A stretch of 64,000 bases of DNA, from positions 124,634,123-124,698,122 of the forward strand of contig NC_088202.1 in NCBI RefSeq assembly GCF_037126465.1, written 5' to 3'. Origin of the DNA: Ornithodoros turicata (taxonomy: Eukaryota; Arthropoda; Arachnida; Ixodida; Argasidae). Each line of letters starts with the position of its first letter. Position 1 is the stretch's first letter. The notes beneath the pieces were generated by a model, which saw only the letters and a program-made list of their open reading frames with translations, was not told where the DNA came from and searched no databases. The translations under genes and the position numbers were made by a program. Shown piece after piece: positions 34,685 to 47,016 of this stretch.

Positions 34685-36382
34685 ACCGTGTAATATCACT
34701 CTTTGATTTACTCACGACCGGCAACTTGACATCGCCTGTTTTTTTTTTTTTTTTTTTTGCCTTCGTATCTTCTTGAGGAGAATACAAAAGTGGAAGCATT
34801 TAAAGCCTTCGAGGAGCAGAGAAGGCCCCTTCTTCACTTTTTTTTATTTTTAAAAGGACATCTTTTGCTGCAAATTGCGTGTGTTCTTGCGCTGGAACAA
34901 TGATCCCAGCTGGTAGCGCGCGCGCGAGGAAGCTCTTTGATGTGATACCTTCTCCTCTCTCTCGACACCTTCAGAGCCGAGCAGTGCTGACGTCATTCCA
35001 TGACGTGGAGGTCCCTTAATGCGCATAGCCCTGCGCCATGTCCGTAGGAAAGGAATTTTCAGTGAGAAAGAGACCTGGCGCTGCTCCACACACTGATGTT
35101 ACGTCACACGGACCTGATTAGATCATGCCTAGTTTCTATGCTCATCTTGCATCGCTCATGGTACTTTTTCAAGGGCGTTCTTCTAAATTTAATTGCGCAG
35201 CGGTAATACACATCCAGCAGAAATATATGTGCATGGTGTCTCCTGACAGACTGATGAATGAATGAAGCAAGGTTTAGCGCAATGCTAATTATTACATCCT
35301 TGCCCCCTTAAATACCCGATAATGCACCTTTTTGTGTATGTGTACGAATTTGGCAAAAAGAATCGTTTTACTGCCGTCTAACGTGTTAGGCTTTCGAATA
35401 GATAGATATAATAAAATTCAGACTGCTAAAAATACAAAATTCCACAATCTGACGTCCGATGCTCTCGCTGAAAGAATCGCACAATTACGCTCCTATAGTC
35501 TCAGACATAGTCCCTGATGTACGCACTCTACATATATAGGCATCCGTACAGGTATATGTCACTACAGCCAGCAGGACAAGATGGATTCGGATGACGAATG
35601 GTAACATCTTTCTGGTTCCGTCACCCGTACATAAGCTCACATCATGTCGGATAACCCGCATGTGACTGATGCGCAATCTGTGGCTTTCCGCCCCCACTCT
35701 TCAGCTGTGACTGCGAGCTTCAGGAACGTCAGTTGAAACGATAAATCGTGCGGGGCATACACAGACGGAAGGGAGCGAACGTAAAGTATCCGAACGGTGT
35801 TACGAACAAGAAAATGAATCTTTCTCTTGAGAATGTTACGGGCCTGCGAGAAATTTAATTGCCTGTTGTCATGTGTCAGATTATTTGGGGATTACCCTCT
35901 AGCCGTATAATCCCCTGCCCGAAGTGAAAACGTCTTAACACATGTCGCTTATTTGTTCTCCTTCCCGTTCTCTGTTTGAATTTTATTACGGCAACTGCTG
36001 TATAGGAGGGATGCGAGGGAAAAGATGAAAACAAAGCGATTATATTGCGGATAAAGGTGCGCGTGATCTTTTTAAGTGGGGGAAAGATTCAAAGCGTGCG
36101 AGGAGATGAAAAATATAAACCACGAGGTCGAATATATTTATTTTTTTTCTGAGTAAAGTGATCTAGTCGGTTGTTGTTCGTTTTGTGTAGCTCTGAACTA
36201 GGACGAGAAAATGCTGATTCACGTAATGGTAAGTTGGTTAATAAGGCACGTCGATCCGACAGCAGCCCATCGGACACGGTTGGAACTTTGTACGTGAAAC
36301 GCAATCGTACGCGAAACGCAAATGCTTGCAGGTCTGCAGAAGCAAAGTTCAGTTCAGTTCAGATCAGAGCAGTCCTACTAAC
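34685..36382. other. No recognised gene
   Basis: Contains a T-run at about 34739-34758 and a GCGCGCGCG tract near 34916-34925. Confidence 0.4.
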
Positions 36383-36545
36383 GGCATGGCCGAGGAGGTT
36401 AAGGCGTCCTGCTTGTTCGTGGAGGTGGTTGGTTCGAATCCAACCACAGGCTGTGCTGTCGGAGGTTTTCCCTGGGTTATCCGAATACTTTCCAGACGAA
36501 TGTCGGCACAATTCCCCCTGAAGTCTGCCCAGGAGGACGTTGTGT
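36383..36545 (+). mobile_element. tRNA-derived SINE, family A, head and body
   Basis: Box A TGGCCGAGGAGGTTAAGGC (36387-36405), box B GGTTCGAATCC (36431-36441), body TCCAGACGAATGTCGGCAC and CCTGAAGTCTGCCCAGG. The conserved 3' tail is missing. Confidence 0.85.
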
Positions 36546-36599
36546 AGTAATGGCAGTGGGGCAGATAATCTCACGAATCAGTTGTAGCGCAACCATATA

Positions 36600-37770
36600 A
36601 TAAAAATATAGTAATGCTTCAGATGCTACGAGAACAATAGGAAAAATGTTTGATTACAAGCATGAAACTATGAACGCAAGATTATCATCATATACTGAAA
36701 GCAGAAAATTCACAAAATACATTACTTTACATACTTCAAGAGCGATACTACAGGAGTGTAAGTTAAAGGCTACAAACTTATTACAACCAAGCCATGGCAA
36801 CAGATACAGTATTACCATACGCTGAAATGATCACTAATAATGTATTGGCGGCATGCTGCTAAAAATTGTTGACTGTTTTTTACCTGGAGCGGCAGTTGAT
36901 TTCATATTCGAACTGCGAAGTATTGAATAATACGAGTACCATAAACATTCTTTACAATTGGGAGGTTGAAGTTGCGTTCGGTTTGTGTACGGGTTGATCT
37001 ACTGGGATGATGTAGCAATGACACATGTATATAGGTTCATTATTTCGGACTATGCTGAGCCTGTACATGACACGTGTCCATTTTTGTGCTATCGGTTGTT
37101 CCTATTGTTAAGAAGTTTAACTGCGTAGATGGTATCCTGGATGAAGAAGATTCGGCGAACATGATAATTTTTACAGAACGCTTTTGTAGACGTACAAAGT
37201 CAGTCAGATAGGACTTATACACATGTGCAACCCCATATTTCCAGACAATATGTGATGTAAGTTTGAATGCAACTGAAGTACAATGGTCTCATTACCTGAG
37301 TGGGAAATGTATTCCTACATTCAATCAATACAAGGCCCGTATGCAAGTTTCTTTTGTACTGATGTTACGTGTGGGCTCGAGGATAGTGTACTATCAAAAA
37401 TAATACCGAGGTACTCGACTTGATATGATTGTAGCATCACCGTATTGCATAAAGTTAACGAAAAAGTGTTCGCATCTATCTGGGCCTTAGGAGTGTCAAA
37501 TATAATGCACGTGGTTTTAGATGTGTTTAAGGTAAAGTTATTACAAAATAACCACTTTTCTAACTCTAGAAGATCATTAACAGTAGTCCTACTAATCAGG
37601 TCCTAATTTTTACCCGAGCAAAACAAACTGTGGTCGTCCGCGTAAAGGAACGGAGATAGAGCTTTTAAAGCATTAGGGAGATCGTTATTGAACAGAGAGA
37701 ATAAGATTGGCCCTAATGCAGACCCTTGGGGTACACTAGTTGACATGAGCTGCACGTGATCAAACCGTTC
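36600..37770 (-). pseudogene. Non-LTR reverse transcriptase (Jockey/CR1-like) fragment
   Basis: 3' half of a reverse transcriptase. Seen on the minus strand: VPQGSALGPILF (PQGS at about 37718-37732), then FLYADDHSLFCSGKN (catalytic YADD at 37633-37644). Further on are LEKWLFCNNFTLNTSKTT, VEYLGIIFD and LQKRSVKIIMFAE blocks across several frames down to about 37040. Stops and frameshifts mean it is dead. The 5' side ends abruptly at a SINE (37771). The remaining 36600-37000 is probably the element's 3' end but is unrecognisable. Confidence 0.85.
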
Positions 37771-37915
37771 TCGGTGAATGATTGGCAGCGTGCCTCCGCC
37801 AACTGATCCCAAGGTTGTGGGTTCGATCCCAGCCGAGGGCGCAAGCAACTTGATGACAGTGCACGAATTGCTTACACAATGGACGATAATACGATGTGCC
37901 GTCTGCTGAGAATGT
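37771..37915 (+). mobile_element. tRNA-derived SINE, family B, copy 1
   Basis: Head CTCGGTGAATGATTGGCAGC (decayed box A), box B GGGTTCGATCCC (about 37820-37831), body GCAAGCAACTTGATGACAGT, shared with 39481-39676. Confidence 0.75.
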
Positions 37916-39480
37916 TTGAGAATATGTGTAACACACCATAAGCAGTGGTTGTTCGCGGGGGCCTGGTATATTCGATTGCACACTGGATTGCTGCGATTGA
38001 ATTCGTTATTGCCTCTATTTACCAACTTCACCTCACCGTAAGGAACGGTTCACGTTCACATCCAAGTTAAACAGATCTTTAGAATATACTAAAGCTAAGA
38101 ACCTTCGCTCATAAGAACTTTGGATTCGATTATATGCAGCACACGTTTTTCCAGGTTCATGAACGAATTCCATGTACACAAGTTATTCGCTACACGACGG
38201 AGAAGCACACGAAACGAAGCTTTCACGGAGCTGGGGAACAATATTTTGGAAGGTGGTGGTGGTGGATATTTTGGAAGACCGTACGTATAACCTTCAACGT
38301 CACCAACAAGATGACAACATGACGTGGTCAATCGCAGATTGTCGCGAAATTACAGAATAGGGTGTCAGACGAGCTGTCGTCCAGACAAAACACTCAATGC
38401 ACCTCATATGAGCCTCGTTTGCGTTACAATCGTCTTGCATTTGTATCACTGACTTCCACAACTTCGACATCACGCAGCAATGAAACAAAAACGATGGAGG
38501 AACACGGGACAAGTAATCCCTCCTCTGTCGTCCTTGTCTCTTTACTAATGTCGTAGATGAATAAGCACCAACTACCGCTATACGCTGCGCTAGCTTCCAC
38601 ATGAGAGGCCCATCCCGCTAATCTCTAATGTACTTCGCATGGGCGTTGCGACTTAGCAGATAAGCAAGACAGCACAGCGAAATGGTTCGCATGGTGCTGA
38701 AGATGGCGGCATTCTTTTTTTTTTCCTTTCTTTTTTGGCGAGGTTGGTCGTATCAGGATGCTACGTCCAATCTTGCTCTTGGGAAGCCTTAGCAACAATT
38801 AAACGATGACTGATGACGTCATGGAAGAAAAAGTTATTCCATTGGTGTTATGCTTTTATATCCTGCAGACGACAGATGGCTACGGAGATAATATATTGTA
38901 TGAAAGGAATTTCTGTTTTCCAGCCTAAATAATGTTTCTCGTTGGAAAATGAACGCATAGGTGTCGAATGCTTTTCGTTGCGTATACATGAAAATGTACA
39001 CGAGGACCTTATTCGTAGGCAGCCGTCATAATGGCGCCGCATCGTGATCGAGACGTCCTCAAATATCGAATTGCTGAAAAACGCACACATCATCAAATCT
39101 GCCAGACGCATATCTGACCCTGCCCATGCTAATGGTCATTGTGACAAACGAAACTCCACAAAAGTAGTTCACGGCCGTTCATCCTTTGTGTGGAACCTGG
39201 CCGTGTCGAGCGCGCAATGTTACGGAACGAGTTCTAAGGTCGTCAGCGGAGGGCCAGCTATACGCATTCGGCGCTCAAGGTACGTTACGTCATAGGAAAA
39301 TACCGTCCAGCCCAGAAAAGCGTTTCACTTTAAAAGTCAGGCAATCGCGTGCCAAGGTGAGCAAGTAACGCATATTTTCTTTATACTTCTCGTGATGCGC
39401 GATCAGCTGCACTGTTATAGCGTGGACCAAAATGCGCTGAAAGTGCATGGCCAGATAGTTCAAGGTTGGTTGGTCACGTG
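37916..39480. other. No recognised gene
   Basis: Includes GAAGATGGCGGC at 38699-38710, a YY1/Pho-like motif, and T-rich runs after it. Confidence 0.4.
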
Positions 39481-39676
39481 CTCATTGAGAATACGTGGCT
39501 GAGAGTTCTTTAACGCGCGCCGAAATCTCAGCAGACGGCATCATCGTATTATCGTCCCTTGCGTATAAGCAATTCGTGCACTGTCATCAAGTTGCTTGCG
39601 TCCTCGGTTGAGATCGAACCCGCAACCTTGGGATCAGTTGGCAGAGACCCGCTACCAACTGATCCACCGAGGCGGG
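39481..39676 (-). mobile_element. tRNA-derived SINE, family B, copy 2
   Basis: Minus-strand head CCTCGGTGGATCAGTTGGTA (box A), box B GGGTTCGATCTC (39611-39622), same body as copy 1, ending TTAAAGAACTCTCAGCCACG. Confidence 0.8.
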
Positions 39677-40102
39677 TTCGGTCACGTGCAGCTCATGTCA
39701 AATGAAGCACTCAATCGATAAGACAGCTGGAAATTTATGAAGAGTCAACGGTCCTTCTGAATGGACCACAGATCTTGCACGAGTGTCTCGTATACCAGTT
39801 GCCTTCTTCCCGTGAAGTTTCAGTACTATCTCTGAGATGTGAGAATCCGCTCCGTGTGCCATTGGGTTCTGGGTGAGACGCACTCACCTCACCCAGGTCG
39901 ACAGATCAGCAAGTTGCTTACCACGACAACAGGTTTATTTACCACACTTCTAACTGCCTCGCGTCGTGTGAGCCCCAGGACCGAAATGGCCTTTACACCG
40001 GCATATCATGCGAACCAGCCTCGAGCCCGGCCCATGGTTGCTGTAAATGTTGAAAATGCGTGATCAATGACAGCACTAAATGAGAGGCTTGCACTTTCTA
40101 CA

Positions 40103-40631
40103 CACTCTAAGAAAAAAAGGAGTACTTTTACTCCTTTTGGGGAGTAATTGCATTGCCACAAAAATAGTCCCTTTCGGGAGTAAATGCACGGGAGTAAATG
40201 AATGTCACAGAGTGAAGACCGCATTTCACGCGCTGTTGTAAGAGTCCCAGGTACATAATTGGTGCGCATGCATGAAGATACTTTGAAGCAAACCGTCAAC
40301 CGTGATATATCGAGTGATATAAACTCTTGCCCCATACTAGGGCACAATTTGCGAAGAAAGATGCGCTAACTGTTTCGTACTCTGTGTGGCTGGAAAATTG
40401 CTACGTTGTGTGAGTTATACAGCCTTATGTCGTTCAAATTGACAAAGCGCACATATTTACGTAGACTTTTGCATTCAGGAGACCATTCGCGAAGTTCAGT
40501 GACAATTTTCAGTCCTGGGGAGTAAACGTCGGGACTAAATGTTGGGTTAGGGGACTAAAATGGGAGTAATTGCAGACTAGGGGAGTAGAAGCTGCAATTA
40601 CTCCCCATTTTACTCCTTTTTTCTTAGAGTG
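40103..40631. mobile_element. CACTCTWA-terminus element, complete, 529 bases
   Basis: Ends CACTCTAAGAAAAAAAGGAG and TTTTTTCTTAGAGTG. Subterminal GGGAGTAAT / ATTACTCCC repeats at both ends. An inverted-orientation partial copy is at 47799-48225. Confidence 0.8.
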
Positions 40632-41304
40632 CACAGTTCGATTTCACACCCTGAAGAAAAGGCATACCATGTTGTATGTTAAATTTTTCACCCCTTTTCG
40701 TCTGTTTTCCCCCCTTCACGTGTGTCGTCAGAGCCCTGAAGGAGGGATCCCCCGGTATCCGACAGAAGACCTCACCGTTTCGTCTCTTCCTATATGCTGA
40801 AATGGTATGCCGAGCACTATGTTAACAAATACAGGCGCCAGTGCTGCAACAGCGTCGTTCATTTTTCGATAGCCGACGCCAATATGAATTCTCCTGCTCC
40901 CTTTTTAACTACGTAATGAGCGAAACGTAATGAGCGATACACGCTCCCATTTTGCTGCTATAACATTCGCCTCTGAACCTGATCACTCGTAAGAAACTGC
41001 TTTATACCGCACAAGTCACGCCTATACGTGCAACATGCTGTGATCCCTGAACTAATTCGAGCACATGGCGACGAGATATAAAGCCAGTCCGGCAAACAAT
41101 TATATCCGTTTGTAAATAAGGGAAGGGCAGAAGCACGCCAACCCAGCAGGTCTCGTTTCGTTTTCACACCAATACTAATTTCTTATCGCATGCGTCTGGC
41201 AATGGCCTTTATCACTTGTCTCGGCTCTGGTACGTATGTATGCACCCTCCCGTACAGACATATAAGATGAACAAATCAGGAGGGTGCAAGTGGAACGATG
41301 AGAG

Positions 41305-41410
41305 CGGCAACATTTCCTTGAGTCTGAGGAAGGACAGAAGGGAACGTCCACTTCGTTCCGTGTTCCCTTCTCTGGTTTTGTCCTCCCTCAGACTCAAGGA
41401 AATGTTGCCG
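41305..41410. mobile_element. Palindromic element
   Basis: Arms CGGCAACATTTCCTTGAGTC and its complement (41305 on, ending 41410) with GGGAACG / CGTTCC inside. A second pair (TGCACCCTCC / GGAGGGTGCA) overlaps on the left. Confidence 0.65.
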
Positions 41411-41421
41411 ACCCTCACATA

Positions 41422-42521
41422 AGCCTCGTTTACATGAACCCGACAGGAGCGGATCGAGTTGACTAGGGGGCTTAGTCAGTGGCGTAAGAGGCCTCTATTG
41501 CTGTTGTCTTGCTCTTGTCCGTTAAATCTCCTACTGCATTGCAGACAGACGAACTAGGAGGCTCGAGTAGGAATACCAAGAGGGGCCACTGTACTAAGCA
41601 CAATTACTAAGCACAAAGTGCGGGATACACCCACACCCTGCCCAGGGCACTACATCGTTCTTACGGATTTCCTTCGCCCTGTGGGCTGCGACCTTGCTCT
41701 CAGCTCCCTCACCGGAGCCCCACGTTGCTCCAGTGGCCTTGAACATGCAGGCTCTTCACAGCCTCGATACAACGAAGTACCCATGTCATGCACAGAGTCC
41801 AGGTCAAAGAGGTCATACATAGGGTGAGGTCATGCAGTGAAATTAAGTCAACAACAATTTATTTTTATTATTTATTTTTAAGATGAGGAAGAAATTAAGT
41901 CAAGACTCAGAATGGTACGGGTCTTTGCGTTCGCAAATGTATCGGTAATATCATATGTATCCCAGGTCATAGAGGCGCTGGCTCTCGATTGACAAAATGA
42001 ACAGATAACTTACGACTTAATTAACTTCAGCTTTGAAAAACTTCTTCAGCACTTCCAACTGTAACTGGAAATACAGCAGGCATGCTGCGATAGCTTCTCA
42101 AAAGCTGTAGGATACTCCGCATGCCTAACCAAGAGAAACTCTGCTAACTCCTTGCTGGATTTGACACTGGTCAGCTTCGCTCTAAATGTAAGTTTCAACA
42201 GCATTAGCTGGCCGGAAAGGTAAGCAGAAATGTCCTCAGAATACTCTTTCGTGAGACTCCCTGACAGCTGCAGCAATCGCAGCAAAGCGGGCTGCAAGAG
42301 TCAAACCCCACCTGACGCTGTTTACATGAACTCGCTCCAACGGGAGGCGATTGCAGCGGCGCCTAGCAAGTCAAGCGAGTCAACCTACCTCCTGCTGCCG
42401 GGTTGACACCACGCGACGCAACACGGGGTCTACACTACCCGACAGCGTTTACAGGGACGAGTCGAACACGACAATTCAACCCAACTCAACCCTCTCCTGT
42501 CGAGTTCATGTAAACGAAGCT
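41422..42521. mobile_element. 1.1-kb DNA transposon with ATA target duplication
   Basis: Inverted ends AGCCTCGTTTACATGAAC and GTTCATGTAAACGAAGCT, extended by a CGACAGGAG / CTCCTGTCG pair. Flanked by ATA on both sides (41419-41421, 42522-42524). Superfamily not recognised. A minus-strand frame inside may be a remnant of its own protein. Confidence 0.75.
42046..42297 (-). CDS. Unrecognised 83-residue frame inside the ATA-flanked element
   Basis: Encodes MQPALLRLLQLSGSLTKE..., ending SYSWKC. The sequence has a helical, protein-like composition (LTSVKSSKELAEFLLVRHAE) unlike most chance frames here. I do not recognise it. As the only sizeable frame in the element it may be the end of a transposase or of a captured host exon. 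It has no catalytic motif. Could still be chance. Confidence 0.35.
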   Translation of the reverse strand: MQPALLRLLQLSGSLTKEYSEDISAYLSGQLMLLKLTFRAKLTSVKSSKELAEFLLVRHAEYPTAFEKLSQHACCISSYSWKC

Positions 42522-42524
42522 ATA

Positions 42525-43460
42525 CAGTGAATTGTCGTACCGGCTTCATATCTCGTCTCCAGGTGCTGGAATCAGTTCAGAGACCACAGCACGCCCGTTC
42601 CGCATAAGCGTAATTTGTGTTGTATGTTCGTTCAGGGGAACATGTCCATGATCTCACTTTGTTCTTAATCTCGGCCATCCTATCCTTAATCTCCTCTATC
42701 CTATCCATATTCCTTAATCCCGATCATCCTGCTACTCCCAACTATGAAAAGGTTACATCGAAGGAAGCACACCCACAGATGCAGCCTAGATCTTCATGTG
42801 TGTTCGCTCATGCTCATGTATACATATTACCTCGGCCGTCCGGTGTTTCTGCACCTCTGCACTTTACAATGTTCGCTTCATTTCTCAGGACTTTTTTTTT
42901 TCTTCGGCTGTGCTACCAGCTGTGTTTATCCCGCGATGTTCGGCTCGCATCGATTGCCGGGTCCTCAAAATAACCCACGTATTTATAATGATGCAAAAAT
43001 TAATGCATAATCTAGCAACCTTCATCGGACAGGATTCCCTGTCGCTATACTATGTATACTGTTTACCACGTAGCGCGCTACGATTTATGCGTCGTAAATT
43101 TTGCATTGCGTTTAGATAGCCTGTGGAGCCGAGGCATTACGTCTTTTGCGTGCCTTGTTGTGACGGCAGCATTAACTTTTATTAAAAGATGCTAGCGGCG
43201 TGTAAAGATTAATGGTCATATCGGGCACCTGTATGTGATACAAATCCGCTAAATGATTACGCTAAAGTGTGCAGCTGTATAGATGAACCGTATACGCATG
43301 CATGCTTTTGCCAAGTGAGTGTCAGGTAGATGTTCTGGTTTTCCGGAGTTATCTGTAAAAATTCCGCTATTGAGGGTTCCAGGTACCGAGAGTACAGTAC
43401 GCAGTACTGTACCCTGATGCCTGGTGATGACCCTTCGTTTCCTTTTGTGTCGAGATTAGA
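42525..43460. other. No recognised feature
   Basis: A nested palindrome GTACAGTACGCAGTACTGTAC near 43393-43413 is the only structure seen. Confidence 0.4.
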
Positions 43461-43625
43461 GAGTTTTTAGTGCATCATACGCTACCGCCTTTGCGTACGT
43501 AAGGATAGCGTTGACGGTTCTGCTCACGCGCAAAACATAAAAGAGAGCTTCCCGTATGCGCAGAACCATCAAGCTATCCCTTATGCGTACGCGAAGGCAA
43601 TAGCGTATACAATGCACTAAAGCTC
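43461..43625. mobile_element. Palindromic MITE, GAGTTTTAGT family, copy 2
   Basis: GAGTTTTTAGTGCATC to TGCACTAAAGCTC, with TTTGCGTACGTAAGGATAGC arms. Homologous throughout to 6756-6916. Confidence 0.8.
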
Positions 43626-44723
43626 TCTATCTCCTCGCATCGCGTCCCAAATCCACTGTGCAATTCGCCGCGAGATCGAACGTGTCGGCGCGCTGCGGGG
43701 AAAACGATGGACTACCGTAGTGTGGATAGCTTCCTCGCGTCGTCTGCTTTTACACGTTTATTTTCCGCGTTCAGTGCAGTAGGTGGAGCATTGGGGAACC
43801 GAACAGAATCGTATCATCGCCGCACGAGTGGTCTTCCGGTGAATATACGCAAGAAATACGAACGAAGAATAAGAAAAGATTCATGAACTCCGGACATCGG
43901 CCGGCGTGTTTTTTTCACACTGGAAAGGTGACAGTGTCGCCCCCTATAGGTAGATCTGCGGCGAATAGCCTTTCACTTAACGTTGTAGTGACCGAAGAGA
44001 GTACGCTGTTTAGTGACTCCACTCAACATCAGGGCTTGTTGAGGTCGTTTTGGCAGTTTGCGAGACTATACTTGTAAAACCTTCAGCCGTATTGCACTTT
44101 CGTAGGGTTTTCCTTTCCCTTTCCCCCTGTGTGAATCATTGCTTTCCCTCCTCCTCAAACGAACTGGGGATTGCAGATGACGTGCAGGTTGTGTTCTTGA
44201 AAGGACAGCTTTACGCAGACGGGAAGATGGGAAGCAAGCCGAAAGCTGCTTTGAGAACTATCAAGGAATATCCGAATTCGAGATGTTCGCGTCGCGAGGT
44301 AACCTGATACAGCTGTCGTTGCAAGTTACAGCAAGCGGTTTATGGCGAGACCAGCTTCGCATTATTTTTTGTATGACGTTTCGCAACCGTAGTTTTTTTC
44401 TCAGAATTTCGCGTATTAACTCAGTTGTAAAATAAACGACGAAAAACTCTGTGCTGATATCTAAAAAATCTGTGCAATAAATCGAAAAAATCTCTCTGAA
44501 ATTCTGTGCAAATAATATACTCCGACAAGTACAGTCCGATATGAAGAGACTCAAAAACGCAGACCCCGTTTTTACAGGTAACTACGAATAAAATCGGTAT
44601 AAAATTATTTCACATAGGTGTGCGCTCTGGCTTCATTCGGACATCATGGGCATAAACCGGGAAAGGCGAAATGTTTCTTCCTGTTTTTTAAGAGACCGTT
44701 TCGTCGTGTGTTTGCCCAGGAAC

Positions 44724-45386
44724 AAGTGATGCAACTATCGATAAATTGACTATCTATACTATCGATAGCTTTTTTTTAACAATCTGATAGTTTCGCAACA
44801 CTAGTATTATTGATAGTGAACAAACTATCGATCGTTGACTATCGATAGTACATTATCGACAGGGGTGAAAAGCTCATCGATAGAGCTGTCCTTTCGTTTT
44901 TCTTAACTATCGATAGCTATATTTGGTTCTCACTAGCGATGCTTTCGTTCCAGTCTTCGTTTTCGCGTTTCACGTGCGACGCAAGTTGTTTCCGTTTTGC
45001 TGTAAGGTATGAATGAACCACTGCAAGCAGCAAAAACCGACGCTCATCACAATCATCGCACTCATGAGGTTGCAATGCTGCAGTCAATGCAATTCAGAGA
45101 GTATCACGTCACCTTGCTGTTGGTTTGAGCGGCGTTAGTAGCTCAAGGTCAGCGTCGTAGGAATGCTTCTCTGAGTTATATTGCAAAACTTGTAGGGGCT
45201 TTTAGTAATTCGGAAGGTGTTCACGATAACAGTTCCGAAAACATAAGTCAATCACCCTCTTTCTTTGGAGCGAGTGACATCACATTGCTAAGCTTGCATT
45301 TGATAACCTCTTTTGTTGTATCGTTTTCGTATAATTCTCGTATTTCGTATAGTAACGATAGTACTATCGATAGTTTTGCATCACTA
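44724..45386. mobile_element. hAT-like element with a cluster of TATCGATA palindromes
   Basis: Ends AAGTGATGCAACTATCG and TATCGATAGTTTTGCATCACTA. Flanks CCAGGAAC / CCAGAACC (44716-44723, 45387-45394) look like a diverged 8-base duplication. Exact TATCGATA occurs at 44736, 44760, 44840, 44908 and 45365. No transposase. Confidence 0.7.
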
Positions 45387-45478
45387 CCAGAACCCTTCGA
45401 CTGGGCGTTCATAATTTGAGTCCTGTTTCCTTACGCTGCAAAAGAGCAAGGCGCGTTTCGATTTCGGAACTTGTACAG

Positions 45479-46602
45479 ACCCAAAGAACACACGCGGTCC
45501 TGAGGATGTCCCCAAAGTGTCATCGTGTCCTCGGCCTTCGATATGAATCCGCAGAGGCGTCCCTGAGGACGATACTCGGGACCTGTCCGCGAAGAGTCAT
45601 CCAAGTACGTCCTGTGCGTGTCCCTGTGGGGTAACTGACTGGATGAGAAATATTATTTTGTACAGTTCACCTGCCAAGATTCCCCAAATATTGAGTGATA
45701 CATTTGTTTTTGTTTTTGGGTCGATCTCTCGGGCTGAATGGCATTTGTCTTAAACAAAGTGTGGTCCTGTGTCAGATTTTTCTGCCAGTGAATTCCCCCT
45801 CTTCCCAAAAAAAGGTGACTGTCTATGACACATGGAGCATTTATCGCGAAAAAGACAGAAATGCGCGATTATGTTGCACTGTCTTTACCTCCCAAGGTCT
45901 ACCGAATGTCTCAAACCAAATTGAGTAAGAAACACAGGATTTGCATCGATGGAGACTTAATACTCTAAGCAATTCCTCGTTTGGTTGTATTATTTGTTTT
46001 GCATAATCGAATTAAACTGAGGAGCCCCACCCTTCGTTTTTAATTCTGAAGCGACTAAGGCTCTCGAATTTATGGAGGACGCGTAACAAGCAATAAATAG
46101 TATCTGTTTCTGTATCGGAGGGAAAGTCCAGTTCCTTTCGAAGTGAGTATTTCGGACATAATGCTCCTGGGACTACTTTTTCACAATCTTTGATATTTCT
46201 TTTCTGTTTGCTTTTTAAACCGCCGCGCTCTTTGTTCCGTTATGAGAAATACGCTAAACAAATAAAAGGAGCAAACAAAAAGCTGGTGACTAAGGTTGAA
46301 CAGTGCCGGAATGAGAAAAACGACCTTGTACTCAAAATGGGCCCACCTTTCTCTCAAATAAATAAATAATAAATAAATCATCATTATAAGATATCCTCTT
46401 TTGCTCCTAAAAACCTTACTGGTGGTGTTTTTGGGGCACTTCCTGAGGAGATTCTGGGGATGGCCCGAGCGTTTGCATTTTAAACACTTTTCTGACAAAC
46501 TGAGGACCATACGGGGATGTCCGAGGGATGTTATTCCTGTCCCAATGGAACGTCCTTGGGATGACCTGAGGATATCATTGTGTTTTTGGGGGAGCTACAA
46601 TG
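45479..46602. mobile_element. Candidate element with CCTGAGGA-rich ends
   Basis: Both ends carry repeated GGGGATGTCC/CCTGAGGA-type units, and the outer 35 bases are loosely inverted (CCAAAGAACACACG against CCCCCAAAAACACAATG). Boundaries are approximate. Confidence 0.4.
45958..46108 (+). repeat. Dispersed repeat, copy 1
   Basis: Homologous over about 150 bases to 57001-57157 (AATACTC, CAATTCCTC, CACCCTTC, GACT/ACTAAGG, CTCTCGAATT, CAAGCAATA in order). Confidence 0.6.
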
Positions 46603-46805
46603 TTTTGCTGTTTCGGGCACTTTCGTGCGTTGTGATGTGCATCGATACGACAATGTTAGCTGCGTTTCGATGCTGGCTAGGCTAATTATTATGTCATTCA
46701 TTTATGCTGCTGACATTCATTAAAGATGGTAAAATCGCACTGATTGACCACTGTGGTATATGGGCTTGCCGCTGATCACGAGCTTGCCCTAACTAGCAGC
46801 ATATA

Positions 46806-47014
46806 CAGGGTGTTTGCTATAACTTGTCCAGAAATTTTATTAAAGCGAGCGATAAACAGAAACGAGCGCTACTTTTCATTTACTTGACTAAGAAACAGGT
46901 GCTACTAGTGAAGCAGTACCTGTTTCTTACTCAAGTAGCACAAAAGTACCACTTGCTTTTCTTTTATCGCTCGCTTTAAAGATAATTCTTGGACATGTTG
47001 GAGCAAACACCCTG
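46806..47014. mobile_element. Tc/mariner-type MITE
   Basis: Ends CAGGGTGTTTGC / GCAAACACCCTG, flanked by TA (46804-46805, 47015-47016). Arms continue with TTTAAAGCGAGCGATAAA- and CAGGTACTGCTTC-like pairs. 209 bases, non-coding. Confidence 0.8.
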
Positions 47015-47016
47015 TA

